Shown here one piece after another: positions 6,483 through 12,347 of a stretch of 12,347 bases of DNA (position 1 is its first letter; each line of letters opens with the position of its first letter). The stretch lies in contig CALNBT010000044.1 of the NCBI GenBank assembly GCA_937874345.1, positions 1-12,347 of the forward strand. Reading direction: 5' to 3'. Origin of the DNA: an uncultured Prevotella sp. Its GTDB lineage: Bacteria; Bacteroidota; Bacteroidia; Bacteroidales; Bacteroidaceae. The notes under the pieces were generated by a model. It was not told the origin of the DNA and did no database searches. It was given only the letters and a program-made list of their open reading frames with translations. The position numbers were made by a program, and so were the translations under genes.

Positions 6483-7229
6483 TTATTTTATATTAGTTTT
6501 ACTTATATCAAAGAGGTAAGATACTTTCACAACAATATTTGTCAGGTTCGACGTAGCGAAATAATCTCTTTTTGAATTGCCATAAATATTGGCCAAGCCA
6601 TAATAATAGCGGGCATCTAACAAGAAGTGTCCCACTTTGGGCACTGAATATTCCATCCCCAACCCCGCGACAATGCCGTAGTCAAATTTATTTTCAACCG
6701 GCATCTTGTATTGGGTTGTTTCGCTGTTGGCACGATCCACGAGATTGATTTGGGTCAGATCGAAATTCATTTGGGTACTTTCACTTAACATAAAGCCGAA
6801 TTGCGGACCCGCTTCAAAGAAAAAATTCATGCCCTTTTGTTCCTTTCCCCATGCCAGATGGGCAAAGATGGGCACCTGAACATAGTTGATTGTTCGGCTG
6901 TATTTCTCTGCCAGTCCGGTAGTTGCATTGATAACAGGCTGGTCTTTCAAGGTTACGATTTTCTCTTTCCATCCAACTTGCGCATAATTTACCTCGCCAT
7001 AGATAGAACAGATGGTCTTGAAATATTTCTCAGACACATAACGAAATGACAGTCCTCCGGTCATTCCACCATGCCATCCCTGCGTAACTTTCGGTAAAAA
7101 TCCAACGTTGCTCAACGCATAACCGCCATTAACGCCCATGGAAAAATCGTTGCGATGCTCGCCAACCTGCGCAAAGAGACTAAGCGGAAGCAGCATCAAC
7201 ACGGCGGCCATCAAAGATTTATGCTTCAT
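6483..7229 (-). CDS. Outer-membrane beta-barrel protein, PorT/OMP_b-brl_2-like
   Basis: This 248-residue protein has a signal peptide (MKHKSLMAAVLMLLPLSLFA, then QVGEHRND) and a predicted small barrel. Alternating aromatic and Gly-rich strands include FSMGVNGGYALSNVG, YGEVNYAQVGWKEKI, YVQVPIFAHLAWG, FFFEAGPQFGFML, YGIVAGLGMEYSV and LLDARYYYGLANIYG. The AHLAWG, EAGPQFGFML and Y-G-x-x-A-G-x-G-x-E spacing is typical of the Bacteroidetes porT-like outer-membrane beta-barrel family (Pfam OMP_b-brl_2). Such proteins are often unassigned; true PorT of the T9SS is one member, but nothing here points to that role. Its ATG overlaps the TGA of the upstream LysM gene (ATGA at 7229-7226), indicating translational coupling, and the POT gene starts 7 nt after its stop. 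The barrel fold is well supported; the function is unknown. Confidence 0.8.
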   Translation of the reverse strand: MKHKSLMAAVLMLLPLSLFAQVGEHRNDFSMGVNGGYALSNVGFLPKVTQGWHGGMTGGLSFRYVSEKYFKTICSIYGEVNYAQVGWKEKIVTLKDQPVINATTGLAEKYSRTINYVQVPIFAHLAWGKEQKGMNFFFEAGPQFGFMLSESTQMNFDLTQINLVDRANSETTQYKMPVENKFDYGIVAGLGMEYSVPKVGHFLLDARYYYGLANIYGNSKRDYFATSNLTNIVVKVSYLFDISKTNIK

Positions 7230-8608
7230 TTCGTCTGTGATGTAAATGAATAAGAGATGCTTTCAATCATGTGATCTGGCTTATAGTGTATCAGCATGAA
7301 GTGATTATTCTGCATGCCGGCGTTACCAACCTTCTCAAAATGAAGAGGTGTTTGCAACGGAATATACGAATTTTCGGTCTGATTGCCTGTGAAAGCCTTT
7401 CCATAAGCATGCAACCCACGGCAGAAAAACTGCGTCTGATCGTAGCCCGTCAATGCGAAACGAGGAATGGCAACCCTCATGTCTTCGTTGAACCATCGGC
7501 GATAGTTCAACTCCAGCTGCTGTGTCTGTGGTGAAAGTGGGTTGTAATAGGATACGGTCGGGATGTATGTGTCGTATTTGAAATAATAGTCAAGGTACGC
7601 TTTGGTATACATCAGCCATTCTGTATATCCGAACAATGAAATCGACAATGATGGTCTGGCTGTCTTCAAACCGTCAATCTTCGCCAAAGCTACATTTAAT
7701 TCGGGTGAACGGCTCGTATTCAAAATCACGATATTCGGCTTGGTCGTGCTGAAACTCTTGGCAAAATAGGTCTCACTTGATGTAAGATTGGTGATGTTAT
7801 ATGGTATTTTGCGTTCATCCAGTTGTTTTCTCAATCCAAAGGTGAAGATACCTTTCTTGCTGGTTGTATCGTTACAATCGATAAAAACGGGGTGATAGCT
7901 TGAAAAACGATCTAGGTACGCACGGATGGCATCATTGTTTTGTTGATCGACCGACTGATAAACTTGGAAAATCTGACTGTTTTGTGCCACATCTCCTCCC
8001 TCTATCGAGAAAGGAATGACCAGTTTGATATGATTGGTTTTGCAAAAATCTCCCAAATATTTCACCTGATTCGAATACAAAGGACCAAAGATAATATCGC
8101 ATTTGCTTGCGTTTTGGTCCAGTAATGTTTGTCGGATATCCGCATCGTTGGGGACATTCCAGGCATGGATGTCGGTAGAGATGCCCTCACGTTTCAGATC
8201 ATCACACGCCATGAGCATGCCTCGATAAAATTCAACCATGCGTTTTCCGTCGCCATCCACATCGTGCAACGGCAACATGACGCCTATACGGATAGCCCGT
8301 TTGGCAATGTCTGCTTCTTTTTGTGCAGGAACATTCACCACCACAGGAGTTGTAGGCACTACAGGTTCTTTCTGGACAAAGGGGATGAACACCGTTTCTC
8401 CCTTTTTCAATTGATAACCCTCGATCTTCATTTCAGGGTTGGCTTCCATCAACTGATCGACACTTAGCCCGTACTTTTTGGCAATGCCGAAAACTGTATC
8501 TTGCTTCTTGGCCGCGTAAATATCACGCCATTTGTTCACCTGGGCAAAGGAATCCATGCTGAGAAGCAGCAAAAATACGCATAAAAACGATCTCGAAATA
8601 TGACTCAT
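7226..8608 (-). CDS. LysM domain fused to a type 1 periplasmic-binding-fold protein
   Basis: This 460-residue exported protein has a signal peptide (residues 1-23, ending DSFAQ, no lipobox). A LysM domain follows at about 28-77: IYAAKKQDTVFGIAKKYGLS, then DQLMEANPEM and LKKGETVFIP. LysM domains usually bind GlcNAc-containing glycans such as peptidoglycan. After a Pro/Val-rich linker (about 80-95), a type 1 periplasmic-binding-like domain covers about 105-440: AIRIGVMLPLHD, CDIIFGPLYSNQV, KLVIPFSIEGG, NIVILNTSRSPE and FALTGYDQTQFFCRG. There is no ABC permease nearby, so it is probably not a classical importer subunit. The fold is shared with LpoA/LppC, an activator of peptidoglycan synthase in gammaproteobacteria, which suggests a wall-linked scaffold or sensor role. 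It is the first gene of the operon, with the downstream barrel gene overlapping by 4 nt. The domain call is firm and the role is inferred. Confidence 0.85.
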   Translation of the reverse strand: MSHISRSFLCVFLLLLSMDSFAQVNKWRDIYAAKKQDTVFGIAKKYGLSVDQLMEANPEMKIEGYQLKKGETVFIPFVQKEPVVPTTPVVVNVPAQKEADIAKRAIRIGVMLPLHDVDGDGKRMVEFYRGMLMACDDLKREGISTDIHAWNVPNDADIRQTLLDQNASKCDIIFGPLYSNQVKYLGDFCKTNHIKLVIPFSIEGGDVAQNSQIFQVYQSVDQQNNDAIRAYLDRFSSYHPVFIDCNDTTSKKGIFTFGLRKQLDERKIPYNITNLTSSETYFAKSFSTTKPNIVILNTSRSPELNVALAKIDGLKTARPSLSISLFGYTEWLMYTKAYLDYYFKYDTYIPTVSYYNPLSPQTQQLELNYRRWFNEDMRVAIPRFALTGYDQTQFFCRGLHAYGKAFTGNQTENSYIPLQTPLHFEKVGNAGMQNNHFMLIHYKPDHMIESISYSFTSQTK

Positions 8609-8638
8609 TTGAATACTTTCTTATTGTATATCCATCTG

Positions 8639-8646
8639 CAAATTTA
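8639..8646 (-). promoter_or_regulatory. -7 box of the LysM-barrel-POT operon
   Basis: On the minus strand TAAATTTG (8646-8639) is a full match to TAnnTTTG, 30 nt before the ATG at 8608. No TTTG sits 19-21 nt upstream. A T-run ending in TTTG lies directly before it, but too close to serve as -33. Confidence 0.5.
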
Positions 8647-8683
8647 CAAAAAAATATCTAATGCCTCTCACTTAATCATTAAT

Positions 8684-8711
8684 CTTTTATTATCTTTGCA
8701 TAAGATTGGAT
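8684..8711 (+). repeat. Direct repeat, copy 1 (28 bp, holds a canonical -7 box)
   Basis: This 28-bp unit recurs at 8749-8776 with two mismatches (A8692 versus C8757, T8707 versus A8772). It contains TATCTTTG and a small dyad, ATCTT-TGCAT-AAGAT (8692-8706). It lies 72 nt before the next start codon. Confidence 0.85.
8691..8698 (+). promoter_or_regulatory. -7 box of the T9SS-cargo/uvrA transcript
   Basis: TATCTTTG fully matches TAnnTTTG and lies inside repeat copy 1. Predicted transcription start is near 8705, giving a leader of about 80 nt that includes repeat copy 2. No -33 TTTG is seen at the right distance. Confidence 0.5.
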
Positions 8712-8748
8712 GCGCCTTGACACCAGAATTCATTTTCTTTGTCATAGG

Positions 8749-8776
8749 CTTTTATTCTCTTTGCATAAGATAGGAT
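8749..8776 (+). repeat. Direct repeat, copy 2 (28 bp, altered -7 box, adjacent to start codon)
   Basis: This second copy lies 65 bp downstream of the first and ends 6 nt before the ATG at 8783. The position matching TATCTTTG reads TCTCTTTG, so the conserved A of the -7 box is lost and the dyad arms shorten to TCTT/AAGA. It may be a decayed promoter copy or an operator half. Confidence 0.85.
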
Positions 8777-8782
8777 AAACTT

Positions 8783-9502
8783 ATGAAAATAAAATTCTTG
8801 ATGATTTGGGCCATCACATTGTTTGTCTCACTACAAGCGCAGGCACAAAGTGAGCCCACAATCAGTCCCTCCGCCATATTTACGACCGTTGAAGGCGAGA
8901 CAACCGAGCCGTTGACTGAATTCAGCGGTTCTGCTCCTCTCAAGGCAAAGTTCAGTGCCAATCCTACAAATGCTGAAGGATGGACGCCCTATTATGAATG
9001 GCGGTTCACGATGGAAGGGAAAGATACCCCTTATCTGATTCGTTATGAGCAGGATACCGAGGTGACGTTTACCACCTCTGGAGCACATCATATTGTGCTG
9101 TATGCCACTTTTACGAAAGGCGACCAGGTCATAAAATACCAGGAAGACTATTGGAAGGAAGCCCCTCCCATTACCGTCTCTATCTCTGAGAGCAAGCTCG
9201 AAATGCCCAATGCCTTCTCACCCAACGGCGATGGAATCAACGATATCTACAAAGCCAAATCGGGATGGCACAGTCTGATTGAATTCCACGCATACATTTT
9301 CAGCCGATGGGGCCAGAAACTGTTTGAGTGGACGAATCCTGCTTTGGGATGGGATGGCACATATCAGGGTAAAGATGTAAAGGAAGGTGTTTACTTTTGT
9401 CTGGTGAAGGCAAAAGGAGCCGATGGTAGGAATTTCAATATCAGGACAGACGTCAATCTGCTAAGAGGCTATTTAGAGAATGGTGGTTCGACAATAAAAT
9501 AA
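8783..9502 (+). CDS. Small secreted protein with a PKD-like domain and T9SS type B sorting domain
   Basis: This 239-residue protein has a Sec signal peptide (residues 1 to about 21, ending AQAQA). A PKD-like beta-sandwich region covers about 48-135, including FSGSAPLKAKFSANP, YYEWRF and FTTSGAHHIVLYATF. The C-terminal sorting domain covers about 139-231 and shows the type B (gliding-motility-associated, CHU_C) pattern: MPNAFSPNGDGINDIYK, FSRWGQKLFEW, GWDGTYQGKDVKEGVYFCLV and a final NLLRGY. Type IX secretion would carry it across the outer membrane and attach it to the surface. The passenger is only about 115 residues, with no enzyme motif seen, so a structural or binding role is plausible. 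It ends in a double stop (TAATAA), and uvrA begins 14 nt later, so the two are probably co-transcribed. The domain call is firm and the ligand unknown. Confidence 0.88.
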   Translation: MKIKFLMIWAITLFVSLQAQAQSEPTISPSAIFTTVEGETTEPLTEFSGSAPLKAKFSANPTNAEGWTPYYEWRFTMEGKDTPYLIRYEQDTEVTFTTSGAHHIVLYATFTKGDQVIKYQEDYWKEAPPITVSISESKLEMPNAFSPNGDGINDIYKAKSGWHSLIEFHAYIFSRWGQKLFEWTNPALGWDGTYQGKDVKEGVYFCLVKAKGADGRNFNIRTDVNLLRGYLENGGSTIK

Positions 9503-9516
9503 TAAAAACAAGCAGG

Positions 9517-12347
9517 ATGAGCAATCAAACATTGGCTCGCGAAGACGAAAAGATTAACGTCTGGGGAGCCCGCGTACATAATCTCAAAAACATTGATGTC
9601 GAAATTCCACGCAACTCCATGACCGTCATTACCGGACTTTCTGGTTCGGGAAAGTCGTCGTTGGCTTTTGACACGATCTTTGCCGAAGGACAACGACGGT
9701 ATATTGAGACTTTTTCAGCCTACGCCCGCAACTTCCTTCTCAATATGGAACGCCCCGATGTAGACAAGATCACCGGATTGTCGCCCGTTATCAGCATCGA
9801 ACAAAAGACAACCAATAAAAATCCCCGCTCTACGGTAGGCACCACCACCGAAATATACGATTACCTGCGTCTGCTCTTTGCGCGGGCCGGTACGGCATAC
9901 AGTTATCTGTCGGGCGAAAAGATGGTGAAATATACCGAAGAACAGGTGCTCGAGATGATTCTCACTGACTATACCGGCCAGAACATCTACATTCTTTCTC
10001 CTCTGATCCGCCAGCGTAAGGGCCACTATCGTGAGCTTTTCGACAGCATGCGTCGCAAGGGATACCTGTACGTTCGTGTGGATGGAGAAATCTTGGAAGT
10101 TACAAGAGGCATGAAGGTAGACCGCTACAAGAACCACAATATCGAGGTGGTTATCGACAAGCTTCAGGTTCACGAAAAAGATGATGAACGACTTAGAAAG
10201 ACGGTTCAGATCGCGATGAAGCAGGGCAACGGCGTGATTATGATCATGGATAAGAATACCGGACAGGTGCGCAATTTCTCCAAGCAACTGATGGACCCCG
10301 TCAGTGGTATCTCCTATGGCGAACCCGCTCCCAACATCTTCTCGTTCAATTCGCCTGAAGGGGCATGTCCTCACTGTAAAGGACTTGGTTTTGTCAACGA
10401 GATTGACTTGAAAAAAGTCATCCCCAACGACAAACTCAGCATCTACGAAGGTGCAATCATTCCGTTGGGTAAATACAAAAACCAGATGATTTTCTGGCAA
10501 ATAGATGCCATCCTGCACCGATACGAACTCGATATCAAGACTCCTTTCAAGGATATCCCTGAAGATGTGGTCAACGAGATTCTGTATGGCAGCCTGGAAA
10601 ACATCAAGATTGCCAAAGAACTGGTGCACACGACGAGCGACTATTTTGTTTCTTTTGACGGGATCGTGAAGTATCTCAAGACGGTCATGGAAAATGATGA
10701 CTCCTCAGCAGGACAGAAATGGGCCGACCAGTTTCTGGCTACCGTTCAATGTCCCGAGTGTCATGGCATGCGGCTGAAACGCGAATCGCTTTCCTATAAA
10801 GTGTGGGACAGTAATATTTCTGAGGTGGCTAACCTTGATATCAGCGATCTCAAGCAGTGGCTCACCGAGGTAGAAGAACATCTGGAGCCTCAACAGCGAA
10901 CCATCGCCACAGAGATCGTGAAAGAGCTGAAGACCCGTGTTGCATTTTTGTTGGAGGTAGGTCTCGACTATCTTTCACTCAATCGTCCGTCGTATTCGCT
11001 CTCTGGTGGCGAAAGTCAGCGCATCAGACTGGCCACACAGATTGGTTCTCAGTTGGTCAACGTGCTGTATATCCTGGACGAGCCCAGCATCGGACTTCAT
11101 CAACGTGACAACGAACGCTTGATCAAATCACTCAAGGAATTGCGTGATTTGGGCAATACCGTTATCGTTGTAGAACACGATAAAGATATGATGCTGGCAG
11201 CCGACTATATCGTGGATATCGGACCACGCGCCGGACGCAAAGGCGGTGAGGTGGTATTTCAGGGAACGCCCGAAGAGATGTTGCAGAAAGATACCATCAC
11301 AGCCGATTATCTCAACGGCAGAAAGGCCATCGAGGTGCCGGCCAAGCGACGGAAAGGCAACGGCAAGAGCATTTGGATCAAGGGTGCCAAAGGCAATAAC
11401 CTCAAGAACATCGATATCGAATTTCCCTTGGGCAAGCTGATTGTTGTGACAGGCGTCTCAGGCTCAGGTAAGTCGACACTCATCAACGAAACCCTGCAGC
11501 CTATCCTCTCCCACTATTTCTATCGCTCGTTGAAGAAACCAATGGCATACGATTCTATCGAGGGTATTGACAATGTTGACAAAGTGGTCAACGTAGACCA
11601 AAGTCCATTGGGGCGTACGCCACGCAGCAATCCGGCCACCTATACCGGCGTGTTCAGCGACATCAGATCGTTGTTTGTCAACCTGCCCGAAGCCAAGATT
11701 CGCGGTTACAAGCCAGGACGGTTCTCGTTCAATGTCAAGGGAGGTCGTTGTGAAACCTGTAGTGGCAATGGGTACAAGACCATCGAAATGAACTTTCTAC
11801 CCGACGTGATGGTCCCTTGCGAGGTTTGTCATGGCAAGCGATACAACAGAGAAACACTCGAGGTACGATACAAGGGCAAGAGCATCGCCGATGTGCTCGA
11901 TATGACCATCAATCAGGCGGTGGAATTTTTCGAAGTTGTACCGAATATCCTGCAAAAGATCAAGACCATTCAGGATGTGGGATTGGGCTATATCAAACTG
12001 GGTCAACCTTCAACAACGCTTTCGGGTGGTGAAAGCCAGCGTGTAAAACTGGCTACCGAATTGGCGAAACGCGATACCGGGAAAACGCTTTACATCCTTG
12101 ACGAGCCTACTACCGGACTTCATTTTGAGGATATCCGCATCTTGATGGATGTGTTGCAGAAGCTGGTAGACCGCGGCAACACCGTCATCATCATTGAACA
12201 CAACCTCGATGTTATCAAACTGGCAGATTACATCATCGACATGGGTCCGGAAGGTGGTCGCAACGGCGGTCAGATTTTGTCCATAGGCACCCCTGAAGAG
12301 GTCGCAAAAAGCAAGAAAGGCTACACCAACAAATTTCTTCTCGAAGA
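9517..12347 (+). CDS. uvrA: UvrA, excinuclease ABC subunit A (3' end cut by window edge)
   Basis: UvrA is the damage-scanning ATPase of nucleotide excision repair and works with UvrB. 943 codons are visible, without a stop, close to the usual 940-950, so only a few codons are missing. The two ABC halves are complete. Walker A motifs are GLSGSGKS (40-47) and GVSGSGKS (646-653). ABC signatures are LSGGESQ (495-501 and 835-841). Walker B motifs are LYILDEPSIGLH (Asp521-Glu522) and LYILDEPTTGLH (Asp862-Glu863). Cysteine pairs fit the zinc modules: CPHC (284-287), CPEC (412-415), and a C-terminal finger C745-x2-C748-x19-C768-x2-C771, the DNA-contacting finger in characterised UvrA. AGCAGG directly abuts the ATG, and the T9SS-cargo stop is 14 nt upstream. 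I see no promoter of its own and no frameshift. Confidence 0.97.
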   Translation, partial: MSNQTLAREDEKINVWGARVHNLKNIDVEIPRNSMTVITGLSGSGKSSLAFDTIFAEGQRRYIETFSAYARNFLLNMERPDVDKITGLSPVISIEQKTTNKNPRSTVGTTTEIYDYLRLLFARAGTAYSYLSGEKMVKYTEEQVLEMILTDYTGQNIYILSPLIRQRKGHYRELFDSMRRKGYLYVRVDGEILEVTRGMKVDRYKNHNIEVVIDKLQVHEKDDERLRKTVQIAMKQGNGVIMIMDKNTGQVRNFSKQLMDPVSGISYGEPAPNIFSFNSPEGACPHCKGLGFVNEIDLKKVIPNDKLSIYEGAIIPLGKYKNQMIFWQIDAILHRYELDIKTPFKDIPEDVVNEILYGSLENIKIAKELVHTTSDYFVSFDGIVKYLKTVMENDDSSAGQKWADQFLATVQCPECHGMRLKRESLSYKVWDSNISEVANLDISDLKQWLTEVEEHLEPQQRTIATEIVKELKTRVAFLLEVGLDYLSLNRPSYSLSGGESQRIRLATQIGSQLVNVLYILDEPSIGLHQRDNERLIKSLKELRDLGNTVIVVEHDKDMMLAADYIVDIGPRAGRKGGEVVFQGTPEEMLQKDTITADYLNGRKAIEVPAKRRKGNGKSIWIKGAKGNNLKNIDIEFPLGKLIVVTGVSGSGKSTLINETLQPILSHYFYRSLKKPMAYDSIEGIDNVDKVVNVDQSPLGRTPRSNPATYTGVFSDIRSLFVNLPEAKIRGYKPGRFSFNVKGGRCETCSGNGYKTIEMNFLPDVMVPCEVCHGKRYNRETLEVRYKGKSIADVLDMTINQAVEFFEVVPNILQKIKTIQDVGLGYIKLGQPSTTLSGGESQRVKLATELAKRDTGKTLYILDEPTTGLHFEDIRILMDVLQKLVDRGNTVIIIEHNLDVIKLADYIIDMGPEGGRNGGQILSIGTPEEVAKSKKGYTNKFLLE

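Noticed and set aside
7226..8608. Reading the LysM protein as a classical ABC amino-acid binding protein
   Set aside because: There is no permease or ATPase gene in the operon, and the LysM fusion is not a feature of such importer subunits. The binding fold alone does not prove transport.
9715..10629. A 304-codon open frame on the minus strand inside uvrA
   Set aside because: It lies fully antisense to well-conserved uvrA coding sequence, has no family motifs and no promoter. It is a frame left open by uvrA codon use.

Overview
The window looks like chromosomal DNA of a Bacteroidales bacterium, most likely Prevotella or a close relative. The evidence is: several -7 boxes of the Bacteroidetes form TAnnTTTG, few Shine-Dalgarno sites, a Porin_O_P-type porin, a type IX secretion (T9SS) type B sorting domain, and a K+-dependent membrane pyrophosphatase and POT transporter of the type found in this group. 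GC content is moderate (mid-40s percent by eye). I see no insertion sequence, phage gene, CRISPR array, tRNA or rRNA. The content is mostly housekeeping and cell-envelope genes.

Layout. Positions 1-83 hold the start of a minus-strand lipoprotein, possibly a polysaccharide export protein. It diverges from an OprO/P-type porin (301-1473, +) that ends in a clear intrinsic terminator. About 400 bases with no convincing gene follow. Next come a membrane-integral pyrophosphatase (hppA, 1988-4189, +), a strong terminator, and a 68-residue histidine-rich single-span membrane protein (4494-4700, +). A near-symmetric hairpin at 4725-4765 lies between this small gene and a convergent minus-strand operon and could end both.

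The minus operon is transcribed from about 8640 down to 4787. It encodes a LysM plus type 1 periplasmic-binding-fold protein, an outer-membrane beta-barrel protein that overlaps it by ATGA, and a POT-family peptide transporter 7 nt further on. This order suggests co-expression of a periplasmic wall- or ligand-binding protein, a barrel and an inner-membrane peptide importer, but the link is inferred from position only.

Diverging from that operon is a second pair: a small exported protein with a T9SS type B C-terminal domain (8783-9502, +), then uvrA (from 9517, +), which runs off the right edge within a few codons of its expected end. The intergenic region before the T9SS gene carries a 28-bp direct repeat (two mismatches, 65 bp apart) whose copies hold one canonical and one degraded -7 box. 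This is the most unusual non-coding structure in the window. I did not find a convincing new multi-gene system. The points most worth a second look are the repeated promoter, the LysM/PBP-barrel-POT operon, the POT transporter lacking the first Glu of its ExxER motif, the pyrophosphatase ion-specificity residues, and the His-rich small protein.
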